A stretch of DNA of 64,000 bases from Medakamo hakoo. Its lineage: Eukaryota > Chlorophyta > Trebouxiophyceae > Coccomyxaceae. The notes below the pieces were generated by a model. That model worked only from the letters and a program-made list of their open reading frames with translations, had not been told where the DNA came from and searched no databases. Shown in pieces: positions 13,546 through 23,223 of this stretch. The DNA lies in NCBI GenBank assembly GCA_026636295.1, contig CP089454.1, forward strand, positions 1,054,001 to 1,118,000, written 5' to 3'. The first letter of the stretch is position 1. Every line of letters starts with the position of its first letter. The translations under genes and the position numbers were made by a program.

Positions 13546-14184
13546 ATGGCGTCCAACCTGTCCGAACGCCGCATCGACATCGGGTCCCTGCCCCCACACG
13601 AGCTGGCCTCGCTCCGCACCAAGCTGGAAGAAGACTTGGAGGGACTGCAAGCCCGCGGCGGTGCCCTGTCCGGCGTCGCGGCCGCGTTTGCGGAGACGGG
13701 CCGGGCGGTTGAGAGGCTGGGTGAAGCGGCAGCAGGTGAGGCGTGGGAGTGGAGTGGAGGCGTGCAAGGCTCGGCCTGGAGGTGCGGGACCGTGGCAGGG
13801 AGGCGTCTGGGGGTGGTGCGGCGCGGCCGATCCCCCTCGCTCGCACCCCAGCCCCTCGCCCTCCCCATGCCCAACCTCCCCCCTCCCCCCTGCTCCACTC
13901 CCCACCCAGGCACGCCCCTCATGATCCCGCTCACCGCGTCTCTCTACGTCCCCGGCACGCTGGCCGACCCAGGACGTGTCGTGCTGGACATCGGGACGGG
14001 CTACTTTGTTGAAACGAGCACCGAGAAGGGCAAGCAGTACTGCGAGCGAAAAGTGGAGTTTGTGCGGTCGCAGCTGGATGCGTTGGGGGAGGTGGCTTCG
14101 TCGCGGGCGGACGCGCTGAATCGCGTGGACGCGGTCATGGCCCGGCACAGAGGCGGGAGTGGGAGTGAGGCGGCGCGGAGGTGA
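13546..14184 (+). CDS. PFDN5: Prefoldin subunit 5
   Basis: Exons 13546..13735 and 13910..14184 give 154 residues, the family's usual length. Prefoldin is a hexameric cytosolic co-chaperone that hands nascent actin and tubulin to the CCT chaperonin; subunit 5 is an alpha-type subunit. The protein has two coiled-coil helices flanking the hairpin region MIPLTASLYVPG and DIGTGYFVETS, which are diagnostic for the alpha class. The 174-bp intron is a multiple of three and free of stops, so it could be mistaken for coding sequence. It is divergent from FtsH, with 104 bp between starts. Confidence 0.94.
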   Translation: MASNLSERRIDIGSLPPHELASLRTKLEEDLEGLQARGGALSGVAAAFAETGRAVERLGEAAAGEAWEWSGGVQGSAWRCGTVAGRRLGVVRRGRSPSLAPQPLALPMPNLPPPPCSTPHPGTPLMIPLTASLYVPGTLADPGRVVLDIGTGYFVETSTEKGKQYCERKVEFVRSQLDALGEVASSRADALNRVDAVMARHRGGSGSEAARR

Positions 14185-14370
14185 ATGCAACGAAACGAAA
14201 AGCAAACAAAGCAGGCAGGCAGGTGTTTTTTCTCTACAAGCAGGGCCACGGGTGTCTCTGCCCCCTCCCGTCCCGCCCCCACACGGCACGACGTGCCGTG
14301 CGCGCAGGAGGCAGGCGCGGGGACGCGCGCCCTTTCTCTCCCATGCTCTCTCTCTCTCTCTCTCAACCTT

Positions 14371-15271
14371 TCAAGCAACGCCGAGGCGTGGCTGGCCGTC
14401 GACAGCCCGACCGCCGCCGCCGCCGCCCTTCCAGCCGGCGGAAATGTTGCGGCCGCGAGTCCAGGCGGTCACCATGGCCAGCGACGCGGCGGGCTGGTCC
14501 ATGGGCACCATGTGGCCCGCGCCCTCGACGAGCGCAAAGGTCAGGGCCAGGCCGTCGCCCTTGACCGTGCCGGCCCGCTTCTTGCCCGGCCCCGGGCGCG
14601 GCGCGGCCGCTTGCCCCGCTGCGCCCGGTGCGTCGTCCGCCACGCCCCAGTCGACAAAGTCACTGTCTTCGAAATCGTAGCGCCCGGCCCACGGCAGCGC
14701 GTCGACCCAGCGCTCATTGCCGTACCAGTTGCAGATGAAGTCCCGCGTCCCGACATAGATGAGCGCGCGCTAAAAGGGGGGGGGGGGGGGGAGGGGGGGA
14801 ACAGGAGGGGCAGGCGTGGGTGAGAGCGGGCGATGACGGGAAGGGGGCGGGGGCAAGGGGGTGACACACGCACCGCCGTCGGCTCGGGATTTGGATCGCG
14901 TGCTCGCGCGCGCCTGCCCGGGTTCGCGACGCCCAACACCCCAACGCACCGTGCCCGCATCAACCAGGGGCGTGACGCGGTCGTCGTAATTGCGCAGGAA
15001 GTCGCCCAGGAAATCCATGTAGACCTGCCGCGAGCACGACTGCCACTGCAGGCCGGGCTTGACGTTCAGCGCCGCCCGGACGTCGGGCTGGGCCAGGTAC
15101 TTGTCCATGACGCCGAATTCAGGGTAGCACAGCGGCCCCACGCACTCTTTCGTGATGTCGTACACATTGAAGTTGCGGTCGGACGCCGCCATGATGGGTT
15201 CATACACCGTGGCGGTGCAGAAGGACAGGGCGAGCGAGCACACCCAGTCGAAGCCGAGCGGGCCCTGGGGG

Positions 15272-15357
<86 letters not shown>

Positions 15358-16601
15358 AGCGGGGGAGGAGGAGGGAGGGAGGTGCGGGACGTGAGTTTGA
15401 GGGAGGGGCGGGCGTGGGAGGAAGGGGCGCGGGCGGGTTGGTTGGACGGCCTTTGTGAAAGGAGGGAGGGCCCCCCGCCCCCCATCCATCCCCTCTCCAC
15501 TGACCTGGCACAGGTCGATGCCGAATTTGCACCAGGGGTAGATGCGGCGAATCCCGGCGCGCACTTCATTGGAGATCAGGCCGTTGTCCCGGGCGAAATC
15601 AGCGTACGCGCCGTACTGTGTTTTTTGTGAGTGGAGGTGTGTGCGGGTGTGAGAAAACATAAACACCGGCGGGAGGTCGTCCCTCGCCGCGCCCCCACAC
15701 CCCTCTCCCCCTCCACCCCCGCCCGCACCTGAATCGCCGGCTCCGTCAGCCCGTTGCCAATGGCCAGCCCACGCAACGCGATGGGCGCGGTACGGCGGTG
15801 TTCTGACGCGTTGTGTTCAGCAATGCGGGCCGCCACAGCCGGCACGTAATGCCCGGCGTACGATTCGCCCGTGACGAAAAAGGGCGATGCCGCCAGGTGT
15901 GGCTTGGCGTCAATGAACTCGATCAGGAAGTCCAGCACGTCGTCCGCGACCTGCTTCTCCGACGTCACCTCATCCTCCGGCGCGTCCGACCAGGAGAAGC
16001 CGGTGCCCACCGGCTGGTCGATGAAGATCATGTGGTGGGACGCGTCCCAGCCGTGCGGGTTGGAGCTCAGCGTGAGGTTGGGGGCGATGCGGAAGGGCCC
16101 GTTTTCGAAAAAGACGGCGAGTTCAGAGGAGCAGCCGGGGCCGCCCGTCATCCACAGGACGAGTGGATCGGATTCAGGGTGGGGCGACCGGGATTCAAAG
16201 TACATGTAAAACATGTGGGCGTCGTGCGTGCGGTTGAGCTGTGGATGGTGGGGTGTTGATGGGGGAGGGTGTGATGGGTGCGAGAGCGGGGTGCGAGAGC
16301 ACCGTCGGGGCATCTCAGTCGAAGAAAAAATGGTCGCCCGTCCCCCACATGCCTTGAAGTACCCGGACTCATGAACGGGAGGCGCCGCACCCCGGCCATC
16401 ACGCAGCAGCGGCGGCAGCAGGGTGATGGGCGCGGACGTCAGGCGCGGGCCGGACGGAGAGCGGGAGGCATCGCGGGTGGGCAATGGCTTTGCAGCGGTG
16501 CGCGGGTCGGCCGCGTCGCGGCCCGGGCGGGAAGCGGACGCAGTGCCCGCCAGCGCGAGCAAGGCGGCGAGAAGCAGGACGACCGGGCGAGGTGTCCGCA
16601 T
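14371..16601 (-). CDS. Serine carboxypeptidase (peptidase S10)
   Basis: Five exons, all phase 0: 16601..16353, 16238..15729, 15615..15505, 15264..14950 and 14769..14371, giving 527 residues. A signal peptide ([17 protein letters not shown]) routes it to the secretory pathway, vacuole or exterior. The S10 landmarks are [27 protein letters not shown] (oxyanion region), [10 protein letters not shown] with Ser209, GTRDFICNW with Asp405, and [11 protein letters not shown] with His481, so the triad is complete. The first intron has a GC donor (AAG|GCATGT), 114 bp long and stop-free; removing it joins GYFK to LNRT exactly as in relatives. The third intron contains a CA repeat and the fourth a long C run. 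Confidence 0.95.
15274..15356. repeat. (TG)n microsatellite inside a carboxypeptidase intron
   Basis: A pure 83-bp TG tract (CA on the coding strand) in the third intron of the S10 gene, shortly before its acceptor site. It forms part of an extended pyrimidine/CA-rich acceptor region. Confidence 0.97.
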
Positions 16602-16745
16602 GGCTGGAGGGCGAGGCGTCGTGCTTGGTGGCGCAAGGCGAATGAGGGTTTTTTTTTCGTCGGTGGGCGCCAGCGCGTGGCGGGGACGCGAGAGTGTGGG
16701 TCGGGGGGAGAGGGGGAGGCATCTAGAAAAAAAGTTTGCCCTTGT

Positions 16746-18304
16746 CTACACGTCGTCAATGTTGATTTCCTCAGGATTACTGCCGGCCATTGCGGCCGCC
16801 ACCGCTGGAGGAATAAACGGAGGAAAAGGCCCGGGCGGCGGCGGCGGCAGGCCGGACGCACCGCCCCCACCCCCGCCACCACCACCCCCACCGACCAGCA
16901 GGTTGAACTCCAGGCCAAGCGCGGCCAACAAGGCGACCGTCTGCGGGCTGCGGATGGCGCTGGTCGGCGGGCCTCTCGGCGCGTTCGGACTGCCCGCCAC
17001 GGGCGCGGTCACCTCGAAATTCAGCGGCACGGCGAGCCCGCCGTTGGCGGACGACACAGCCCTGGCCGCTGCTTCAACCTCTGCCTCACCCGGCGGCGCG
17101 ACCGCGCCCACGCCGCCGCTCGCGCCCGGCGGGAACCGCGGCGCCGGCGCGCCAGGCACCATGAGACCGTTGGTGGCCCGCATGATGGCCAGCCATTGCG
17201 GGTCGTACGACAGGGAGGGCGGGGCGGGAGCCGCCTCTTCCCCCGCCCGCAGCGGCACGTCCAGCACCTGCAAGAAATCCCGTCCCGGCAAGCATTTGTC
17301 GAGCGCCAGGAAGCGGGTGGGCGGGCGACCGTCGGCGTGCTGCACCACGGCAGCAAATTTTGTGTGCAAGTGCGCTGAAAACCAAAAGCGTGGGGCCAGG
17401 CGGGTCAGGAGAGCCGCGGCGGGCGGGGAGCCCAGGTCGCCCGAACTGATGTCGCTCGCCAAAAACCGTTTCTTGGCCAGCAGCCCCGCCTGGTCGCCGT
17501 GCGCCGTGATGCCCGCAGGCCAGTCGTGGGACAGGAAGATGTCGATGGGCCCACTCAACGCCCCCAACCTCGCCACATCGGCTTCGCGGACGTGGTAGGC
17601 GGAGCGCAAGGTCGAGGGACTGTACGGCGGCGGGCCGACGCGCGGCGCGCGAAAGTCTCGCCGGTCAAAAATGCCCGACAGCCCGGCAATACGCAGGCCT
17701 CCCACGCGCACGCAGCCCGCATGCCCCAAATAATAGATGTTGGGCGCGACCCAGCCGCCGTGGGCCAGCTCCCACAGGTGGTTGGAGGCTTCGTGGTTGC
17801 CGCCGACTGATCGAGATGAGGAGGGAGGGGGAGAGAGGGGGACAGGGAGGGGTGAGGGATGGTGGCGGACGGCGTTTTTGGAGGGGGGAGGGGGACGCAC
17901 CCACAGCCCACGCCAGACCTACCAAAGATGGTCAGGACGGGCGCGGCCGCCGCGCCGGAATAGTACCGGTGAAAGCCCTTGAGCGACCGGTACTTTGGCG
18001 GGCAGGCCAGGCACTCCAAGTCCGCTTCATTGCGCACGGCCTGAAAGTCGCCGCAGATGAGGAGCAAGGAGATTTTTTGGGCGGGCGACTGCGCGTTGAG
18101 GGACCGGATGGTGTCGTAGATTTGGTCCAGGTCCCCGTGGCAGCAGCCTTCGACGGCGATCTGTGTGGATGGAAGCGAAAGGTCGGGGCTGAGGCATGCG
18201 TTGCGCCCGCCCGCTCGTCTTTTCACGCGCGCGGTGGCCTGCCCGCACGCACGCTCCATACACAATTCACGCACTCTCACGGAGGCTTCTGGCGGACCAC
18301 CCAT
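16746..18304 (-). CDS. DBR1: RNA lariat debranching enzyme DBR1
   Basis: DBR1 cleaves the 2',5' bond of excised intron lariats in the nucleus. Exons 18160..17923 and 17806..16746 are firm. They carry the metallophosphoesterase motifs [28 protein letters not shown] (across the junction), FLSHDWP and FSAHLHTKF, in the DBR1 order. The Gly/Pro-rich C terminus before INIDDV is low complexity. The first exon is uncertain. The best in-frame option is 18304..18281 (MGGPPEAS) joined to IAVEGCC, giving 440 residues, but relatives begin Met-Lys/Arg directly before this motif. It is divergent from the stress-protein gene at 18482. Confidence 0.92.
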
Positions 18305-18481
18305 GGCGGCAGGGACGCGGACAGGCGATGCGTGCACCAGGCGGCGGCGGTCACCACCACTTTCCAGCCCCCCGAGAGCGCGCCGCCGCCGAAAAAAAAG
18401 GGCGAGTGCACCGTCGGCGCCTCTCCTCGCGCTGTCTCAGACTCCCTTCATCTGCAAACAAAGACGCCGTCTCCCATAGCG

Positions 18482-19368
18482 ATGCGCACTGCCCTGGCTC
18501 GCACGCCCGCGTCCCGCACAGCGCTCCGGCCTATCCACCGTGGGGCGCGCACGGCCCGCGGCCGGCTGGTGGTGGGCGCCGCGGCTGTCGAGGTGAGATG
18601 AGGCATGAGCGAGCGACGCCGCTAGGCCTTGTGCACATCACCGCTTCGTTCATAAGCCTCCAGCGGCGCCTTGCGGCGCTGCACGACCTACCGAGACAGC
18701 TCTGCAAGCGTGCACGCATCCAGACTTGCCCTCCTGAGCGAGGAGAGCTGAGGAAGGCTCGGCAAGAGGGGGCGGCCCGGCTGTTTTTTTTTCCGTCCGT
18801 CCGCCGACAGCGCGGCGCACCTTTCCGGATCTCAACCCGCGCTTATTGCCTCCCGCCTCCCGCCTCCTTCGGCCCGGCCCGGCCGCCCAAACGACTCCCG
18901 CCCGCCACTCACGCGCCGCTCCCATCCCACCGCCCCCCACACACACTCCCAAACACACAGTCCCCCCTCAATTTCGACCACCTGCTCGTCCCCATCATCG
19001 AATCCTCGCCCGGCTTGGGCGACGGCTCCAAGGGCGCGCTCGCCGCCGCGGGCGCCCTCAACCCGTCCGCCGTCACGGTGCTCATCATCGACGCCGCCGA
19101 AACCCCCGCGCCCGACGTCGCGGCCGCCCGCATGGAAGCCATCAACAACTTCTTGACGAATGGGACCGGCATCGACTCGTCGGCCGTGACGTTTGTGGAG
19201 AAAGCGCTGGCGGCGGAAGGTGGGAACGCGGCCGCAACGGTGGGTGACACCGCGGACGAGACGGGCGCCACGCTCTGTGTTCTGTCCAGCGACGCTGTCC
19301 ACTCGCACGCGGCGGACGCGAACTTGCTGGCCGAGTTTGTCGACTGCCCGCTCCTGCTGCTGCCGTGA
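18482..19368 (+). CDS. Universal stress protein-like, possible plastid form
   Basis: Exons 18482..18592 and 18961..19368 give 172 residues. The second exon has the UspA alpha/beta fold pattern. It opens with the beta strand NFDHLLVPIIE, has SAVTVLIIDAAETP, then DTADETGATLCVLSSDAVHS, and ends CPLLLLP, as USP domains do. The first exon (MRTALARTPASRTALRPIHR and on) is basic and Ser/Thr/Ala-rich like a transit peptide. The ATP-binding GxxGxGS loop is not evident, so it may be a non-ATP-binding form. A second USP-like gene lies at 39763, but its exon structure differs. Confidence 0.7.
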
Positions 19369-19440
19369 GAAGTGGGGTGGGAGAGGGGGTGGGGTGGGGG
19401 GTGGGGTGGGGTGGGGGGGTGGGGCGTGGGGTTGAGGCTG
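19369..19440. repeat. GGGGT-rich minisatellite with G-quadruplex potential
   Basis: Directly after the stress-protein stop codon the + strand has repeated GGGGTGG and GGGGT blocks (about 19376-19435). Runs of four or more G separated by one or two bases could form stacked quadruplexes. It may act in the 3' UTR, but no function is shown. Confidence 0.7.
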
Positions 19441-19601
19441 GCCGGGGCGAGAGAGGCCGCACGCGCGGGTCAGGGGATCCGCCCGATGGGATTGTAGAAC
19501 GCAACATGTTGGGGGATGCGCGTGCATGGAGAGCCAGGGACGGGGCCCCTGGGGACGGGCCGTGTGCTTTTTTTTTTGCATCAACACACCCAACCCGCCC
19601 A

Positions 19602-21203
19602 CTAAAACACCGCCGGCCGCCGCTTCACCCACGCCCGCCGCCCTCGCCAGGCCGCCAGGCCGATGAGGCCGGCCGCGCACACAGCGGCGACAGCGGCCAG
19701 AACTGTCCCCGCGGGTTCGGCGACTTCCCCCTCATCCCCTTCCCCTTCCTCCCCCCCGCCCTCCACCTCTCCAGCCGCGAGCAGCGCCGGCAGCAGGCGT
19801 GGTGGTTGGGGAGCCGGCGTCGGCGCCGCGGCCTCACCCGTGCTGCTGCCGGACGCGTCGGAACGCCGCCCGGGCTCACCGTCGACCTGGCGCGGCACGC
19901 ACCAGGCGGGCAGCGACGCCCGGCCGACGGGGACGGGCGGCGACCACTCCGCGGCCGCGGCGTCGCCCGCCCTCGCATCCACCCTGCCCGCCGCCGACGC
20001 CGGCCGCGGCGGCAGTTTGCCCGACGAAGACGCACTCGGCAACACAGGCGGCCCAATGGCCGCCTCCACCAGTGTCGGCCGCTCCGACCGCAGGGCTCTC
20101 TCCAGGGCGTCGGCCCGTTTCTCGGCGTCGGCCGCCCGGCGGGTGGCAGCAGCCGCCCGGCCGCGCTCGGCTTCCAGGTGCGACCAGAGGGCGGAGAGGC
20201 GGGCAGACGAAGAGGGCGGCTGGCCGCCTGATGCGGCCGTCGCGTCCAGCAGCGCCGCTTCCGCGGCGGACGCCCGGGCTTCCGCGGCCGCGACCCGCGC
20301 CTCGGCCGCCGCCGCGCGCGCGGCCAGGCCCGCCGCGTCGTTCTGGCCGCCGCCACGCGCCGCGTTGTCCGCGAGCTGGGCGGTGAGAGCGGCGACGAGG
20401 TCTTCTAAGGCTGCGGCGCGGCCTGCGGCTTCGGCCGCTGCGTCCGCGCCCGCCGCCGCTGCGTCGGCCGCGGCCGCGTCGGCGCGCGCTGCAGCTGCAG
20501 CAGCCGCACCTTCCGCGCCCGCCGCCGCTGCAGCCAGGCGGCCAGCCTCTGCGGCAAGGCGCGCCGACCGGACCTGTTCCCTCGCCAAAGCAGCCTCCAA
20601 CCTCCGGCGCGCTTCTTCCGACGCTTTCAGCCTGTCGACCGCTTCCGCGGCCGCGGCTTCGGACAGGGACGCAATGGACGCCGCCGTCGCGCCGCCGCCG
20701 CCGCCGTCCGGCGGGGACACGCCCGCCGCGCCGGCGGCAGACGCCCGCGCCGATGCTCGGTCGGCGGAGGCAGCCACAGCCGCCCTCGCCGCCGCCAACA
20801 CCACCGCCTCGGGCGGCGGCGACCCGGGGGGGGTGGCGCCCACGCCCGCGGCCACCAGGCGAGCCTCCAAAGCGTCCGCCCGGGATTCGGCCGCGCGCAA
20901 AGCCGCTCGCAGCTCTTTCACCTCATCCGAAGATCGCACGCCCTGGTGCACGGCTGCTGCCGCGGCGGCGGCGGCGGCGGCGGCGGCCCGCGCGCCCGCG
21001 CGCACGGCCGGCGGGGTGGTGTGGGTGGTGGCCGGGGGTGGTGGGCGGGCAGGGACGCCCTCCGGTACCCCCGCCATCGCATTGAGACTCACAACCGCGC
21101 CCGACCCGGCCTTGGTCAGGGGTGGGGAGGCGCAGCGTTGTGGAGAGGGTGGGCCAGGAGGCCGTGCGTCGGCGCCGGGCGCCCGTGCGTCCGATGCCGC
21201 CAT
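19602..21203 (-). CDS. Tail-anchored coiled-coil protein, unknown function
   Basis: A single exon of 533 residues. The start is the first ATG at 21203. Residues about 100-400 form a long heptad-rich coiled coil dominated by Ala, Arg and Glu, for example SEEARRRLEAALAREQVR and AAEARVAAAEARASAAEA. A Ser/Pro-rich linker follows, then an acidic patch. The C terminus has one hydrophobic helix (TVLAAVAAVCAAGLIGLAAW) and basic residues, the layout of a tail-anchored protein. Golgins and organelle tethers share this architecture, but no family signature is recognisable. It is divergent from the gene at 21501, so the two may share a promoter. Confidence 0.7.
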   Translation of the reverse strand: MAASDARAPGADARPPGPPSPQRCASPPLTKAGSGAVVSLNAMAGVPEGVPARPPPPATTHTTPPAVRAGARAAAAAAAAAAAAVHQGVRSSDEVKELRAALRAAESRADALEARLVAAGVGATPPGSPPPEAVVLAAARAAVAASADRASARASAAGAAGVSPPDGGGGGATAASIASLSEAAAAEAVDRLKASEEARRRLEAALAREQVRSARLAAEAGRLAAAAAGAEGAAAAAAARADAAAADAAAAGADAAAEAAGRAAALEDLVAALTAQLADNAARGGGQNDAAGLAARAAAAEARVAAAEARASAAEAALLDATAASGGQPPSSSARLSALWSHLEAERGRAAAATRRAADAEKRADALERALRSERPTLVEAAIGPPVLPSASSSGKLPPRPASAAGRVDARAGDAAAAEWSPPVPVGRASLPAWCVPRQVDGEPGRRSDASGSSTGEAAAPTPAPQPPRLLPALLAAGEVEGGGEEGEGDEGEVAEPAGTVLAAVAAVCAAGLIGLAAWRGRRAWVKRRPAVF

Positions 21204-21500
21204 TTGAAAAAGCAGGACGACAGGTGGAGGGAGCTCTCGGTTGGGGCTTGCCGGGCGCGAGTGGACGCGCGAGACGCGTGTGCACTCGGGCCGGGGAAAA
21301 AGCGGAGGTAAAGCGGCGTCTTTGGGCCGGGCGTGGCGTCTCCGCGCGAGGCGTTTTTTGTTGTTCCATCCAAGAAGTGACGGACGGGCCGGCGGTCGCA
21401 TACACCTCGTTTCAATTCTTCGGCCCCTCCGACCCGGCGTCAGCGCTGCGCGCACGCACGCGCGGCACGTCCCACCCAGTAGGCCAGGTCGTCCTCGACA

Positions 21501-23171
21501 ATGGCGCACGCACGCTCAACAGGTCCCGTGGCGCGGAGGCCGCCCGGCACGAAGAAGCGCGGGCGGCGCGGGCGCGCTCCGCGCGCCTTCCTGCTCGCTG
21601 CGGCCGCTGCCCTGCTGAGCGCCTGCCTCCTCCTCCGCCCCGCGACCGTCCTGCACGCGTCCCTGGCCTGCCGCCCCGTCCAAGCCCTCCTCGCGCGCCC
21701 GGCCGTCTTCAAGGCCTTGACAGCGGGCATGACGCGCGGCGCGTGGCACCCCCTGATCGCCGGCGCGGCCGCCTTCACCGCGGCCGCCCTGGTGCAAGGC
21801 AACGGGCCCGCCGCGCTCGCGGCCGCCCGGGCGGGCACGCCCGCCGCCGCGGGCATGAGCCTGGTGGCGAGGCACGGCCCCCCCAACCCGCCAGCCCGCC
21901 TGCTGGCGGCGGCGCTGTGCGCGCCCGCCCCCGCCTGGCGGGAGGCGCTGGCCCAGGGCGCGCTGGACGCGCTGCTCGTCGCGGCGTCGCGGTCGCCCGC
22001 GCCGACGGCGCCCGCGGCCGCGTCGGCCGCCGCGACCGCCCTGGCCTGCCTGCCCGCCGACGCGGTGGCCGAGCTGCCGGCAGGACCCACCGCGGCGGCC
22101 GTGTTGGCGGCTGCCATGCCGCGCGCCGCGGCGGACGACGGCGGCCGCGCGGCCGCGGCAGCGCTGGCAGCCTTCCTGTCCGGCGGCGGCGGCCCGGCCG
22201 CGGCGGCCGTGGTCGAAGGCTCCGGCCCGGCCTTCCTGTCGGCCCTGGCCGGGGCGACAGACCCCGTGGGTCGGCCTCGGACGCCGGCCGTCATGGCGGC
22301 CGTGGCGGCGGCGGCGGGAAATCTGGTGTCCGCCTCGGCGGCCGAGGGCGGCGCGCGCGGCACGGCCGCGGCCGCGCTCACGGACGCGCGCGTCGTGGCC
22401 GGCCTGGCGTCCGCGGCGACGGCGCTGGCGCCGCAGCTCCCGCCGCGCGCCTCCCTGAATGCGGACGCCCGGCGCGCGGTGAAGCGGCTGGGCGACGCCG
22501 ACCTGGAGGCGCTGGTCGGACGCGCGGCGGCCGTCCCGGCCGACGCCTCGTCGCCGACCGGGTGGGGCGTCGGCGTCAGCAGCGACCGCACACCGCCCGT
22601 GCCGCCTCCCCCCTCGCCGCGGCCGCCACCGCCCGCGTCGGTGGGTAAGCAGGCCGCCCTGGTTGAAACGGTGCACGCCCTGGCGGCTGTAGCGGCCGCA
22701 GACTCGGCCGCGGCGGCCGCGGCGGCCAAGGCCGGCGCGCCCGCCGCGCTCGCGGCCGTCCTGGCCAAGCCCGGCCCGGCCACGGCCGCCGCCGCGTCCG
22801 CCCTGACCTCCCTCATCGCCGCGGCTGACGACTCGACCCCACACCCGGCCCGGGCTGCCCTGGCCGCGGGGGCGGTCCAGGCGCTGGTGGCCCGCCTGCC
22901 TGCTGCTGGCGGCGGCGAGGCCGAAAAGGCTGTCCGGGCGGCCTTGGCCGCGCTCGCGCCGCACGTGCCCGCTGGCGGGACAAAGCCAAAGCCTGCCACA
23001 CCACCATCGCGCCTGCCCCTCATGCTGACGGCTGTGGCGGCGGTGGCGGCGGCGCACGCGGCTGTGTCGCCGTCGTCTCCACTGCGTGGTGCAGCCGGCG
23101 GCTTGCACGCAGCGGCCGCGCGCGTCGCGGGCGGCCAGTGCCCTGTCGTCCGGAGACGCAAGGACGACTGA
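21501..23171 (+). CDS. Ala-rich helical-repeat protein with N-terminal membrane segment
   Basis: A single exon of 556 residues. A basic N terminus (KKRGRRGRAPR) is followed by the hydrophobic helix AFLLAAAAALLSACLLL, a possible signal anchor. The rest is extremely Ala-rich, with regularly spaced pairs of amphipathic helices and short Gly/Pro turns, for example GALDALLVAASRSPAPTAPA and AGAVQALVARLPAAGG. This suggests an armadillo/HEAT-like solenoid. I recognise no enzyme motif. That it is coding is supported by third-position G/C bias, an absence of stops over 1.67 kb and the divergent pairing with the coiled-coil gene, but the antisense frames are also long, so confidence is moderate. Confidence 0.6.
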   Translation: MAHARSTGPVARRPPGTKKRGRRGRAPRAFLLAAAAALLSACLLLRPATVLHASLACRPVQALLARPAVFKALTAGMTRGAWHPLIAGAAAFTAAALVQGNGPAALAAARAGTPAAAGMSLVARHGPPNPPARLLAAALCAPAPAWREALAQGALDALLVAASRSPAPTAPAAASAAATALACLPADAVAELPAGPTAAAVLAAAMPRAAADDGGRAAAAALAAFLSGGGGPAAAAVVEGSGPAFLSALAGATDPVGRPRTPAVMAAVAAAAGNLVSASAAEGGARGTAAAALTDARVVAGLASAATALAPQLPPRASLNADARRAVKRLGDADLEALVGRAAAVPADASSPTGWGVGVSSDRTPPVPPPPSPRPPPPASVGKQAALVETVHALAAVAAADSAAAAAAAKAGAPAALAAVLAKPGPATAAAASALTSLIAAADDSTPHPARAALAAGAVQALVARLPAAGGGEAEKAVRAALAALAPHVPAGGTKPKPATPPSRLPLMLTAVAAVAAAHAAVSPSSPLRGAAGGLHAAAARVAGGQCPVVRRRKDD

Positions 23172-23223
23172 ATGGAGGGCGGGGGTGGAGAGGCGCGGGG
23201 AACGATTGCAATGGGACAGCATT

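Noticed and set aside
16239-16352. Keeping the 38 stop-free codons in the carboxypeptidase
   Set aside because: They interrupt a conserved GYFK-LNRT junction and are flanked by a GC donor and a CAG acceptor, so an intron is more likely.
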